A DNA stretch of 64,000 bases from Toxonevra muliebris (Eukaryota; Arthropoda; Insecta; Diptera; Pallopteridae). The notes under the pieces were generated by a model. That model was given only the letters and a program-made list of their open reading frames with translations, made no database searches and had not been told where the DNA came from. This document shows, in pieces, positions 35,901 through 50,900 of the stretch (positions are counted from its first letter, which is position 1; each line of letters begins with the position of its first letter). Both the position numbers and the translations under genes were made by a program. The DNA lies in contig OY829328.1 of the NCBI GenBank assembly GCA_963691655.1, positions 6,414,204-6,478,203 of the forward strand, given 5' to 3'.

Positions 35901-38900
35901 AAATAAAAATACCTTCAATTTATTTTAGCTTGTCTCGAATTTTCATCGAAATGAAAAGTATATTTTGGAGTATTGATCGTTATTCCTTATTACAATAACT
36001 TTGTACTTTTGTCCAAGATATTTTTGTAAGTATAGCAGGTAAATGTGGAAAGTGCTTGCTGGATAAAGATTCTTTTCACCAAGGTTATGTAGGGTAGTTT
36101 CTCTGATAGTTGATTTTATCGATACTAATAAAATATTTGCGCAGACTTGGGGATATATTTAAATTATTAATTATGTGAGAAGGGCAACACCCTCGTACCA
36201 GCAATAGTTGCGCGAATTGGACGGGATCCTTCTAGTGTTAAGCTGTACTATGGCGAAGCGAAATGTGACAATGAATATAGGTTTTTGAATAACTTTAGAT
36301 CTTGAGCCCTGAGTAGCAGCCCAACAGCAGGTCCATCTAAAATAAAAAGCTTACTCATAGCTTTGGTACAAATTTGTTTGAAAATTGATTGATAATTTAG
36401 TTATAATAACACTGTACTCCAAATTTTTGGAAGTTGTTGCTATATGAATAAAAACAAACATTTAAAATATTTTGTAAACCCTCTAGAATATTGGTCTTTA
36501 AACTGTGGTCTATAGAACCCTGGTGCTGCTCGAAATTTTCCAAGGTCTCCGCGGGAACATGAAAAATTACATGGTCATAGGGTCAGAAATTTTACATTGA
36601 AAATGTATTGCATTTACACAAAGTGGAGACTGCACAATGATTACAAAATTAACACGAAAAAAATTAAGTACAGGAATCAATGATTACATATGTATCTCGT
36701 CAGCTCAATTGGGCTCAATATGTGAAAATTAAAAAATATGGTTCCTTCAGAAAAAGTTACAATGCCCCTTAAAAATATTAAACAAAAATTAGTCACATCA
36801 TATGTTCAAGAAACTCCAATCTCTCATGTACAGCCAACAAAAAATTTGAACTTAATTGAAATTAAAAGTGCACCAAAAATTGAAGTATCTATAACTTGTT
36901 TGTTTATGGGTTTAGTTGAATACTTCTTGGGTAAGAATTTAATGATTTTTCAAGGGTTTTAATTTTGTAAAAAATAAAATCGCATTTAGAGGGGTAGAAC
37001 TTTGAGTTACAGTCTTCACTAGTGAAATATGACTTCGAAGATGAATAACATCTAAGAAGGAAATATTGTACTCGTCAAGACGTTTACAACAATGTATCAT
37101 TAATATCGGACATCAAATACCAGAGTTATGATAAAAAATTCATTTTGGCTGTTTTTAGGGTGGTCCAAAAAATTTTATTTTTGGTTTCGAGATACTCTCC
37201 ACATAAGCTTTCAAATCAGGAGTAGACTTTTCAAACTTTTTTGTATTGCATGGGGACCAACCCAGTCTAATGTACAGTCGTATATTATGTCTTTACTCCA
37301 ACGCCGTATTTAGAGAGGGTTTTGGGATTTTGACTTAGATGATAACAATTTTAAATTATAAATAATAGTTTTAATGAATTCATATTTTTTATGACTTAAG
37401 TTGTTAGTAAGCGTTCATCGTATGTAATTTTGTGTAGTTAAATTTGAGCTTTGGCCAGGAATATTTAACATTGAAAGTTGTTATTATACATTACTAGTAA
37501 ATAAAATATTTTTCCAGTTGAGGAAATATTATTTTACATGTTTGAACTGCTGCATAAAATTTTAATGACTCAATTAAAACATGTTAAAATTAAAAATGTC
37601 TTAATTGTTAATATGTTTCTATAAAATGTGTACTTTAATACGCAATGCAGAAACCTTGAAATTTAGTGTATTTTTTATATGCAAATGCTGTTTTTTGATA
37701 AATTGTATTTTTAGTATAATACAATGCAAGAGCAAAATTGTACCTTTTTGGTGACAAATGTAAGAAATTAGAAATAAAATTGCTTTAATTTAAACCCTTA
37801 ACACTATTATTTGCGTTTTTGTTTTGCCTGCAATAGAATAAATAAAAATAATTGAAATAAAAACAAATTTTTAATTTACCACGTTTTTAAAACGGACTAA
37901 AAAGTATAAAATAATTTCTTTTAATCCTATACAGATTTATAATCCCATACAAATTGCCTTGAAAATTTTTAATAGTGAATTTTAGTAGGTATAAAAATAA
38001 TTGCATGATTGAAAAAGAAAAGCTTGGCACTCATGTGGATAGAGATAAAATTGGTAGCGACTTAGGTGAACTATTAATCCATCAATTTCCTATTGCTTGC
38101 GACTCTTATGTCTATGTATGTGTGTATGTACATAGATATATATTCTACTTACGCTAAAGCAATGATTTTTAGAACGATGAACGCAATGCTTTGATCTATG
38201 GATCTTATTGACAAATATCTACTCGCCAAAACGCCAAATTAATTATCCTCGACACAAACCATACATTAGCTATGTCATGCTATGTTAGTTAACACCGCAC
38301 TTCTTATTTATACACCAACCTGAAAGTATGCTGTGCTATAATTATTGTATAATAATAATATTTAGCTGAAGGTCACTGTTGCTATAGCTATTACTTCACG
38401 TTTTATAATTTTAATTGTAAGTTACTATGTAATAAATAAAATAAAATGAATAATAATATTTATATAACAGCCTGAAAGTATGCTGTACTATAATTATTGT
38501 TGTATAATAATAATATTTATACAACAGCCTGAAAGTGTGCTGTTCTACAAATATTGTGTACGTAAATAAATAAACGCTAATATTTTATTTGTATATATTT
38601 TAGATGTTTCATATTGCATTGTCATCCAGTTCTGATCTTTGTTTAAAGTTTCAAGTCTCTAGCTCATCGGGAAGTTAGTTAAAAATCAATTGCAAAATTC
38701 CACCCTAACAGACAGAAAGACACCATTGAAAGCGAGTTAATATAAACGTGGTAAAATACTGGAAATATAAGGGACTGAAATAAAAATATAAATAAAAAGT
38801 ACGGAAATATTACTAAAAGTAATCATAATGCGTCTAGTGATCGAAGATCAAATGACCGTCAGCATAACATACTTTAGACAGAGAGTTGAAAAATAAAGTG

Positions 38901-41900
38901 TAAAAAGTGACATGACCGAGAATCGTTTGATCGTCAACATAACATCGCACTACACGCACTGCCTACATATATATATATATCATAAAATCGTTGGCGACGT
39001 TACCAGACGTTAAGTTACGTTTGCATTGAGTCTTTATACAGCAAATACGTATGTGCACATAATACAATAACAACTTAATATCGACTTGTAACTATGGAAT
39101 GCACAGTTGAAGTTTAGAACATGAAGTAAGCAGTACAAAAGATGTTCGGTGTTATGTGAAATATGAGTTTGTAAACAACTCACAATTATCACAATCCTTT
39201 CACACTTATTTACATACATACATATGTACATATTCATGTTGTGTTTTTATTGTTAACACATAAATGTATGATACAATGCAAGTAGCAAGTATGTAGATAT
39301 GTTGTCATTAGTATTTTATTTCACTGTAATTACAAACCTGCTAACGATGACTAAAAAGTTGAGCAAAGTTCTACTTTCATTTCAGTCATCAGTTAAAATG
39401 ACAATTTTATATATTATAGTATATATATAAAACATTCATGTATACATACATATTTTTAGTAGTTAGTTAATGGTTATAAAGCTGTAATAAGTATTTTTTG
39501 CTTTTATTATTTACACAAAATTATTTTGTCGTAGTGGGAGGTCCTTTCCTCCTTGTAAATAAATATAAATTCGCTTTTAATTCCGCTAAAAATGAAGGGC
39601 TGACCATTTTTTGTATTTATATACTTTTTAGTTTCATTTCGAAGTGATTAGACGGAAGAGAATAACACTATCGAGCTTCCTTTAGCGAGACTAGTTATTT
39701 TTTTCTTATGTTTTTTTTTGAGGAATGTACAAGAGGAAAACAGAAAATGCTTACAAATCGTTCTTAATTATTTGTCTGACTTTTATATACAAAAAGCAAA
39801 AAAGAAAACTTGTAATACTGTACAACGTTTACATTTTCATACTTATCTACATATATATGTATATATATATATAAATATATATATGTATATGTATATAAAT
39901 ATTGTATTGTTAAGAGAAAATCCTTTTTGAATTTAGCTTTTGGCATCACACTCTCTGAAATTTCGTTTTCTATTTCCCCCCAAACCTCCCCTTTTAGTGT
40001 CATTATTTGGAATTCCTTTTTTGCCATCAAATTTGGGAATGAATATTTTAGAACTGACGTCATTGAGGAAACAGTCTACAATATTGTATGTGTTTGTGTG
40101 TGTGTAATTGTAGTAAGTGTCTATACAATATTTTGGCTTGGCTGTTTTTTGTTGTTTCTACTGCAAAGCAATCAACAACAGCTTATATATTGTCCCAGAT
40201 TTATCTGGAACAGTCACGTACACTTACTCACTTACACTCATATAGAAACAGATATACACAAATGCAAACAAATAAACAAACAGACTCATAAGTACGAACA
40301 GATGATTTCTGTTTGTGTACAAATACAACGTATAAAGTATAAAAGTCTATACATATGTAGGTATGTATAACCGAAAATATGCGCAAAAATTTTATATTCT
40401 GTATCATAAATATATATTTCTCGGTATCTGCAGGATATAACAAAAATGCTTACTTCACTTTCACTTTTGTACGCAACTACGCAGTTGATTTTCTTTATCT
40501 TCAATTTATACATATATACACACACATTCTTTAAAATAAATGCCGAGAATTGTTCGTTTAAAAATCACGCTTAAAAGGTATGAAACCAATTTCTTCCGCT
40601 GTAAGTGGGTACCTGTTAATACATTTAATTGTCGTATTGAGTTTTGGCGCGATCCAGCTTACAACCAGCTGTTAACTGGTTGTTAGACTTGGTGCCTAGA
40701 TATGCCTCACTAATCCATTCGGTCCATTTTGTTTGATGTTTTGGGCATGAGACGCTGGGCGATTCAGCTTGTTCTGAAAGAGCTAAATTTTTTTCAAATA
40801 GCTTGCAGAAGATATTCATGAATGAGTGAGTTCAGCTCCTACATTCGTAAAACGCATCATAACAGATGACAAGACGTGGGTGTGTGAATTTAACATGCAA
40901 GCAGCTGGTGTTTTGATAGCGAGCCGATCTTAAACCATTTTAAAAATCGTAAAGCACGCTTAAATCAAACACGTCGACAGATCGCGCTGAAACTCAATGT
41001 GACAGTTTTATATGCATTTTAGTAAAAACCGAGAAAGAAAATTTGTCACATCTTTTACGCAGAATTTTCCCTGTATTTATTTTGCATACACTAGTGCAGT
41101 GCTGTCGCTGTCACTTCAATTGAACTTTTTTACTTCAGTTTCAAGCCTGACACTTCGTCACTTCCTCTTTCATAAAAACACTTCGGTTTGCCAGTTTCAA
41201 TGAAAAACTAAAATCGATAAAAAAAATCTAAATATGCTCATCTCTGTAAAATGCTTCGACTGTAGCCAGATCGGTGTGTTTCAATTTATATTCCCTATAA
41301 AAAGTAAAAAGATACCATTTAGCATACATACTTTAGTACATTGTGAGACCTTTTGTGTTTATTTAAATACCTATGTAGCAACACTGATGACGAACTGTCA
41401 TACAATTTATTAGAATTTGGTTAAAAATGAAGAGATAGACGATTTAGAAGGTGAGTGGAGGATTTTATTTCTAAAAAGTTTTATGCAAAAAAAACGACAG
41501 TTTTGAAAAATTCTGACATTTTGTTTTTGGCGTGAAAAATTCCTTAAAACAAATTATGTACGCTCATTCAAAAAGTTTTGTCGGAGCCTTATTTTGTCTG
41601 CTATAAAGAGGCGCTCCACCAAAAGTTTTTTTTTTCGCAAACTAAGCACATAAAACCAGATAAATTTTGAAAATATGTAATTTTCTTATTACGCTTCAAA
41701 AAACACTTCACTTTTTTAAAAATCACTTCGACTTTTTAAGAATTTCACTTTGCAAAAAAATTGCAAAACGACAGCTCCTGAGATTTCCTAAAGGGAAATT
41801 TTAATGTTTTCGACCCACGATCAAAATGAGATTTTCATTGAAATGTTGGGCTGAGGGGATGTTTATCCCCAAAACTCCCCTAGGACCCGTAGTGTATGTA

Positions 41901-44900
41901 AATGCGTGCTTACCTTCATAAATTTAATATTGCTGTAATTTTTTTGTTTTTTTTTTTTCATGCAATTATTTATATTGCTATATTTTTTTTTGTGTTTTGT
42001 ACGTTGATTTTTATTTTTTAAAACCTTGAAATAAATTAATGGCATTTGAAAATGCTTTAACGTTTTTTTTTTTTAATTTCTTTATACCTACAATGGCACA
42101 ATTTAATTGCTACTGCCATCAAATTTTCACATTAAAGCTATTTTTGTCGTATTGACAGGCTATGTATGCAATTTGCTTTCGCACTACATCAATGCTCACC
42201 TATATGAAAATTTACTAGCTTGTGGCGTCAATAGTAGCTCAGCTCTATTGTGTTTCAGTAGCGCCATTTGAGACATTTTTACTGCACATTAACATCTAGA
42301 TGTAAACATATAATTTTGCGGTGTATAGTATACTGTTTACTTACAAATATTTGATTAAACTAATCGAATATTAATTTTCAGTTTTTTCAATATTTTTATG
42401 TGCTACCCGAAACGGTAATTTGTTTTTTTTTTTTATTGTGATATAGCTTTCTATGCACCTCTCAAGAAGAGTAAAACTTCATATAAAAAAACTATTAAGA
42501 AATGCTTTAGAAATTTTCTTGTGTCAAATTTTCATAACCTAGTATCCATCTCTGTCGAAATTTGATACTATTTTGACCCAATAGAAGGAGAGATATGACT
42601 TTGAAGTGTTAGACAATAATTTTCCTTACACCTTTTCCTATAATAGATTCTCAGACATAAACATCGAAAAATGCATGGTTATATCCCAAAACGGCAGAAA
42701 ACTCCAATTCAGAGCATCAAAAACCGATCAGATTCAACGGGCTGTACCGAACGTTCAACCAAGACTTTTATCAAAATCCTATACAGGGTTTTGATTGTTA
42801 GGCCAAGTACTTTTTAGCTATCATAGTCGTTACTCTAGATCCGCAATTGTTTTTCACAGTGTTATTAATTTCATATTGACTAAATTCACGAATTGAAAAG
42901 CCTGAAAAGAAAAGATCAAAAATGAAATGATGAAAAATAGCTAAACGCCCGAACACGTTAACTTACCTTTATTTACTTACTTACGATATTTGGGTTGGCT
43001 CAAATTTTGAGATAATTGAGATAGAAGAAAACACTAATTTTTCAATAATTTTTCGAAGAAAATATTTCTAAAACTTTATATAAATGTTGTGAAACTTGGT
43101 ATAAATATTATTCCTCATAACCAACAAAAAATTAAGTTTTGAAATTGTATAAACGAAATTGTTTAAGCACGATTTTATATATTTATTTATTTTATTCATT
43201 CATTTGTACAAAAGCCCAACAGACCCAAAAAATATACCTTTTACATAGCCAGGGATTTCCGAAGAAAATCTGCATTGTCTATCTGCCACAGAGCCCAGGA
43301 AACGCCTAGGAAAAACAAAGTCTTTTGGAAAAGAATTGAGTCAATATAAACTGATCAACGAAGGAAATTAAATTCTGACTAGTTACCTACATCCATTCTC
43401 TTCCCCCGTGTTTTAGTCGATTGAAAAATCATTGAATTAATATAAACTGATCAGTTGATAGGAAAAGTATTAAGTTGATATAAACTGTTCCATGGAAGAA
43501 ATGGGAATATGGCTAACTACTTATAGTCTCTCTCTGATTTGGTGATGTCTTTATCTTTTAGAAAATCATTGTATTAATACAAACTTATTCAAGAAAAAAA
43601 TGGAATTCGGGGATCGTTTTATATTCGTATATTAAGTGGACTTCTAACAATATTTCCACAAATTTTTATTAAAAAATATTGAATAGTTTTGAAGATATGG
43701 GCGTTGCCGTGCAGCCCGAAAAAAATTTCCTCCTGCATGGTGGCGTCGATTTTTCAAGAACGGATTTTCTGAAAAAAAATTATAGTTTTTCATAATCTAT
43801 ATGAGTATAATTCTCGTCGTTCGTAGCTCTTTTTTTTTTTTTTTTTTTTTTTTATAAAAAATGACGACTGATTGAAAATTTTTTCATGTTTACGATCCTT
43901 TTTTTTTGTTTCAAAAGAGCTTAAAAAATAGTAAAAATAAAAAATTTGAAAATCGGCTACGCTTAACGATAGCCACTGCAAAGACGAACAAAACGAATAA
44001 AAAATCGGTTAACATTTGATCGAGTTAAGGACGCGACCAATTCGAAAAAAGTCGTTTCGAGAAAAACGCGTTTAAAGTTTTTGGTCCATTAAGTTTTCAG
44101 TCTACTTACTAACACTAAAATGGCTGTAACTCAAGCAATTTTTGGAATTTTGATTTGAACTTTTGTACACATTTTTTTGAATATATAAACTTTAATTTAA
44201 TACAAAAAAAAATATGTTTGACCCGTCACAGTGGCCTTCCCCCTTAATTTGCTCAAGCCCTAACATGCATTTTTCAAATTTTGCAGAAGAAGCAAAAAAC
44301 ATTTTGATATGTTTCAAGAATTTGCAATTTAAACTAAAAGCAAAAATCGATTCGGTGTAGGTCTCTAAAATTTACACTTCATCATAATCCATCTAAAATT
44401 CGTTATTGAAAAATTTGATGTTGGGGCCTTAGCAAATTAAGGCAGCGATATATATTGTTTCATTACTAAGGTCACGAAAATTATCCCCAATGCTGATACT
44501 TACTTGCATATTATACAAAATTCATAGTATTATTTGGATTAAATCAAAATAAATCAAAACCTCCATTAATTTAAAAACCTTAATTAATATAAAAACCAGG
44601 AAAACTTTATATATGTATGTACGAAACGTTTAAGTTTGAAACCTAATGTCCACTCACGTGGACTTGATTGTGAGGTAATATGATAATTATTTTGGTATTT
44701 TACATATAAGTTTTATGATAATTTATATTAATATTAATTGCATACTTTCTTTTAAATATTACTCACAATCAAACACTTTCATGAAATTAATTCTTAAATA
44801 TTCAATTATATATTCTAATAGCATTCCCTGTCTATATGTATATAGAAGATACAATTAAAGCCACTGACTGAATGACTACAAAAAGCTTTTTCTCCACTTT

Positions 44901-47900
44901 AATTTTTCATTAACATGCGAAACAGATTTTCAAAATTATATATACTCGCTGATGCTAAGAAATTACATGCAGTTTTGTTGTAAATAATAAATAATATTTT
45001 TAAAATTGCAATAGTTGCATTGATTTAATTACAAAATTACACTTTTTCTCTTTACTACTGTATCTAAATATTCATACAAAGATGCCAGACATCATTTTTT
45101 TTTTTTAATCAAATGAACAACAATTTAAAATTTTCATTAATTTATTACTGAGTGTGAGTGATAATAAGCAAAATAAAAATTGCTGATTATTTAAGCTCAT
45201 TGTTGTTTTTTAGTACTAGTTTAGTTGTTTACTAACAGTTGGTTAAAAAAAGAAAAAAAAAACAAAAAGCAAAAAATAAACTGGTCTGTTTATTTTTGCG
45301 TTATTAATTCTGCTTGACCAATTACTTGTGGAATTCCAAACTCAACACAATTGCTACTTTTGATTCTTGAAGCAATATATATAGTATATATAACGCCATC
45401 TTCTCTTACTCCCCTTCAAATTTGTATATAATAGAAAATCAAATCTCAAAACTATTGTGTTTATATTTTTCATTTATGAATCTCATATGTATTTTGTTTA
45501 GCTTTTTGGTTTTTTTTTTTTTTTTCTGTAAACAACTTTTTGTTTTACCATAAATAAAATAGCAATTCCATTTAGTGGGGGAAAAAATGTTTTTGGGCAG
45601 ATTCGATATTCCCATGAATATAAACCAAATGCAGCCCCAAATTCATAATCTCCTAACACAGAATGCATAAATTCATAGGCCCAAAGCACAAAGTACCGGA
45701 ATTTTTAAACAATTGAAAGATACAGATCAGATAATTGAGCTTGGCCTTACTGGCAGCAATTGAGATTCTGTACTTATGACGAGCTAGCTTTCAGGTTCCT
45801 GTTTGCAATTGTTATTTTTTTATAGTTATTGTTTACATCTACATACCTAATACTTCGTTGTATTACTTCGTAGTATTAGCTGCCTATATCACATAATCAC
45901 GACCTAAAGGCTCATCATTTAGCGACAAAAGTTGAAAATAATATCTAATTTTGATTTTGGTATTTCTCACGTAACCCAAAAATGTTTTCGCCAAATCCAA
46001 ATGATTGTTTAAATTTTCATATTCAATAGAAATATTTTCTTTTTATTGAAATCTATATTTATGTATATACGTGGCTAGGAACAGTATACTAGTACTTGAA
46101 AATGAAGAATTTTAAATGAATGACTAATTACTGTTTAGCTTGACAAGTTCGTATTATAAAGTTGATCAGAAAAAAACTCAATCTACTATCAAGATTTATT
46201 TTTTTTATATTTATTTAATGCAGCGCATGAATGAGGCAATTTTTTAAGAATTATTTTTTGGCAAAATAGTGACTGTTAGAAACACAAATTTTTGCTAGAA
46301 AAACTAGACTTAAATTTATTTTTTTTATTAGATGTTCGGATGATCGGATAAAAAAATCCTTCATTCATTCGCCAGTTTATTTAATTTAAAAGATGAACCA
46401 AATTTTAGCTTAATCGAATAAACGATTCTTGAGAAATCATTGTTGCAGCCCAGGAAAAAATATAACAAGAACACCTCCAATCGTCAACGGTGTGTTGTGT
46501 GAGTGTGTTTTATTATCTAGATATAAAAATTACAAGTTCATTCTTTTTAATAGAAATAAAAGAAATATTCAGCTCTGTTCTGAAATCCGATTCTGTTGGG
46601 AATCGGAATTGATTCCGATTGGAAATGTTCTGTAATGCGATTAATCGGAATCGTTATCGTATTAATTCCGATCAGCTGCACACTTATGGAATTTATATTT
46701 TATGGCAAAACATCAAAATTTGCATTACACTTTAAAAAGGATTTTTTAGGTAAAATCAACCTAAATAGGCAAATGTGCAAAATTATCTTTGAAATTATGT
46801 AATTTTTTTTTCATGTAAAAATAATAAGACTGTTTTTGTAACTTAATTTATTGTTTAAGTTTAATTTAAAAAAAAATATTCAAAAAAAAGTTCCAATGTT
46901 TAAATTGATCTTGCAATTTCATCTCTTATTCTTTGACCTTCACTTTGCAAGCCAATGGATTCAGAGGGAGCCAAGGTTCCATTTTCGGTTTCGTCATAAA
47001 CTATTTCATCATCTAATTCGTAATCTACATTATAGTACCTGCAAATGTTGTGAATTGCGCAACAAACATTTATTATTTGTACAACTTTGCTAGGTTTGTA
47101 TTGTAATGTCTGTAGCAAACAACGAAATCAAGCTTTTAGAACTCCAATTGTACGTTCTACTACATTGCGAGGAATGTACAATATTGAACCGATGTTGCAC
47201 TGATCTATTGGGAGTATGAATGTATAAACTCGTATTTTTTTTTCGTAATTTGGACATTTATTGTGAAAAAGTGATTATAAATTTATTCTTCAAAGTATTG
47301 TCCATCGTTAGCCACATTCTTTTCCCATCTTTCGGGTAGCATACGGATTCCGCGTCGAAAGAACTCCTCATCTTTTGAGAATATCCACGAATCGACCCAT
47401 TTTTTGAGATCTTCGAAAGAACGGAAGTGCTGTTCAGCCAGGCCAAGTGTCATCGATCGGAACAAGTGGTAATCAGAAAGAGCAATGTCTGGAGAATACG
47501 GCGGGTGGGGTAGCACTTCCCATTTTAGCGTTTCCAAGTATATTTTTACTTGCCTTGCAACATGCGGCCGAGCATTGTCGTGCTGAAGAATAACTTCGTA
47601 GTGTCTATTCTCATATTCTGGCCTCTTATCCTTTAATGCTCGGCTCAAACGCATCAATTGTAGTCGGTAGCGGTCGCCAGTGATCGTTTCATTCGGTTTC
47701 AACAGCTCATAATACACGACACCTTTCATATCCCACCAAATACACAGCATGAGCTTGGATCCATGGATGTTCGGCTTTGCCGTTGATATTGATGCATGTC
47801 CGGGCGGTCCCCATGATTTTTTACGCTTTGGGTTATCATAACGTATCCACTTTTCATTGCCAGTCACAATACGATGCAGAAAACCCTTTCTTTTCTGTCG

Positions 47901-50900
47901 TTCAATCAGCAGTTCACATGTGAAAAATCGTCGTTCGACGTTTCTCGGCTTAAATTCGTACGGCAATTTCCTTGCATTTGAATCATTCCCAATGCTTTTA
48001 ATCGTTTAGAAATGGTTGATTGATCAACTCCTAAAGAGTAATTAAAAACGGCGCAAGAATTGCGGTCACCACCCTTATATCTTAACATAAAATAGTGTCT
48101 GGTCTTGCTGAGATTCCATATAAACGAATCATGGCTCGATCCCGGATAACATGCATCAACTGCACTAATTTCCATGTTGTAATCGCAGATCTGCAAATGA
48201 ATATAAAGACGCAAGCATTGCGAACAACTACTAAATCAGTAAAGATATACTTACGATCATTGCATTGATGCTGTAGTATCCCTTACGATTGTAATATGCA
48301 AAGCCATCGTCTCTCGGCTTCATAATCTTTATATGGGTGCCGCCAATACAACCAACGATGCCTGATATGCCAAACTTGTCATAGAACTTTCTTTTTGTGT
48401 TCCGGCGCTCGTCTTCAGTCATTCTAAGTTTTATCCATTTCGGGCAAATCCGTCGTTGCAACCCGTTCAACGTTTCTGAAACCGCCTTGGACACTCTGCT
48501 TCTGCCTAAACCTATGTTGGAGTCTTTTTCAATAGAACGATGGTTGCTTCCTTCGGCTAAAAAACGCAATGTAGCGGCCAGTTGAAGCGGTAATGGTATA
48601 GAAGTACGCTTAACAAATTGTTCAATCTCCTTTAACAGCAAGTCGCTTTATTTACGCGGTATTGCTCAATTAATCTGTAGTAATAAAATTTTATTTAAAA
48701 TAATGTAATGGACTGATACACACTCTATTTACGCAGTTTCTGCCATCTCCATTGGATTACTCTTCAGCTTTTCCGATTTATATTTTTTACTTTTCAACCA
48801 AAAGTGCAGCTATAACAACGAAACTAATTTTTTGTTTGTTTATTTAATATTTAGCACAAATTTAGTGTTTTACTTTGTTTTAATTTACACGAAAAAAATC
48901 GAGCGATTGCAAAAATACATAATTGTGAATGCCAAAAAACCAAAACAGCTGATTCGAAATTAAACTTCGAATCGGATTTTAATTTAGCAAATCCGATTGG
49001 ATTGCAGAACACCGAATAAAATCGGAATCGGAATTCAATTTCAATTCCGACTTAATTCCGATGCGGATTTAAGAACAGGGCTGATTACAACTTAATTATT
49101 AGCTTTCTGGCCGCTAACGTTTTTTAGAATGAATTCAACTATTAAAACGACTACTTTAAGACGAATTCATGATTACTTTTCAAACTTGTTTCATTCCAAG
49201 ATCGTTCACATTTTTGTCAGGCTTTTATACAATATATTAATATTAAAAATTGATATAATGAAACAGAACAAAGATATGCATAGGGCGTTTACACAAAAGA
49301 GTATAAAGAATATAATGGAACAGACAAAAAGTACAAATTCATTTCAATTCAACATACTAATGAAAATGTTATATAAATTAATACGAATTAATTTCTAACA
49401 ATCATTTTTAGCGACTTTGAAGAAGCTATTTTGTAACAAATGCGTTTAAAGTTTCAAGTGCAATTAATTTTCGTATAAACTCTGCAAGCATGAAGTTGCA
49501 GCCTTGTGACTTAAAAAAATTTTATCGGGCCAAGCCCAAATTTCAGGAGACATTCTTCTAATCTTTAAATATGACAAAACACAAAATTTCTATGTGGCAG
49601 TTAATCTCCTTAAATGCTTACATTTTTTAAACCAACAAGCTATGGAGTCGTTAAATAAAAAAAAAAACATTTGCTTTAGATTTCTTTTAATTAAAAATCC
49701 ATGCATTTTGGTTTGGAGTTGGTTTCACATATATAAAAATAAATTAAAATAAAATAAACTATGACGAGTTGTATTTAATATTTTTTTTAAATATAGTACA
49801 TATATTGCATTCATTTATTCGCCATCAGTATAGTTACTTAAAAACATTGAATTTTATATGCCTACATACATATATTTATTTGCCCCCATTTACACACAGA
49901 GTAAATTGTTTATCGGCAAGTCAATTTTATGGGTAAGAGAAAAGACGAAAGGTAACGGGTATAGAGTTGATCGTACTGACAAGTTTTCTCTTATGTCGGT
50001 CGTTCTTTGTTTGACAAACGGCGAGGATTTACAACAAATGAGACATACGACAGCAGATATGACGAAACTGTGAACACGACAATTGATTTTTTTTTTTAAG
50101 ATCATGCTCGATTGTAATTGCAGGCATTTCGAGACTTTGAAGAATAAATAATAAGGCCCCAGTAACTTGGGCTATTTTTTTGCGAAAGAAATTTCTTTAT
50201 GAAAAAACAAATATCAAAAGAGAACCAAACTACTCGTTGGTGTTTGTTATTTGTGTATGCAGATAATTCTGAGAGATCCCGCTACTCATGTCTTCTCTCT
50301 CTCTCTCTCATTTATTATGTACTCGCGCTTAAGCAATGATTTTTACAACGATGAACATAATGCTTTGTTCAATGGGTGAATTTTAAAGAACTTCCGACGT
50401 TAATTTTAAATCTGATAATTTTTGGCTCACCTACTCGTCAAGCTCTTTAAATTGATATATAATAGTGATAATGTAGCACTTCTGGATCTTCTGGTATAAA
50501 ATTGTAGGTAAACTAATAAATGTATAGATTAATATAATAAATTAACCCTTGAGAGTTTCATTCCGCTAATAGATGCAATACAAAAACTATGATTCTCGTA
50601 GACTTTTGGCTTTTGAAGTTAGTTACTGGATTAAAGTTGAGATAATTATGAGACCTAGTTGCTTATTCTTAACTTGAATAGTCCCAACATTCTCATATAT
50701 TAACGAAACATTTATTGAAATTTGATGTAAATTTTTTTTTTTTTTGGAAACGACTTTCTTTTAAGCCTGGGCATGAGTTATGCTACAGCATTTACATATA
50801 TATTCATGTATATACATTTATGAAATAATTTATGTGCAAATATTTTATTTATACACTCCTTTCTATTTTTCTGAACTCATTAACCCTTTCAGTGGATTTG

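Larger units (their letters stand above)
46572..49081 (-). mobile_element. PIF/Harbinger DNA transposon, interrupted by a mariner
   Basis: The ends are inverted: GCTCTGTTCTGAAATCCG at the left and, read from the right end inward, GCCCTGTTCTTAAATCCG. Both are followed by subterminal GGAATCGG/CCGATTCC repeats. Inside on the minus strand is a HARBI1-type nuclease gene in pieces (about 48700-48060 and 47230-46900). Between them lies a mariner fragment. The target duplication could not be fixed; a 3-bp duplication is expected for this superfamily. Confidence 0.75.

Noticed and set aside
36480..36600. hAT-like end (AAACTGTGGTCTATAG...)
   Set aside because: Resembles some hAT ends, but no inverted partner or 8-bp duplication could be found.
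36738..36962. 74-codon frame [10 protein letters not shown]...
   Set aside because: No similarity to any family I know and no flanking exon signals; length expected by chance in a 35 kb intron.
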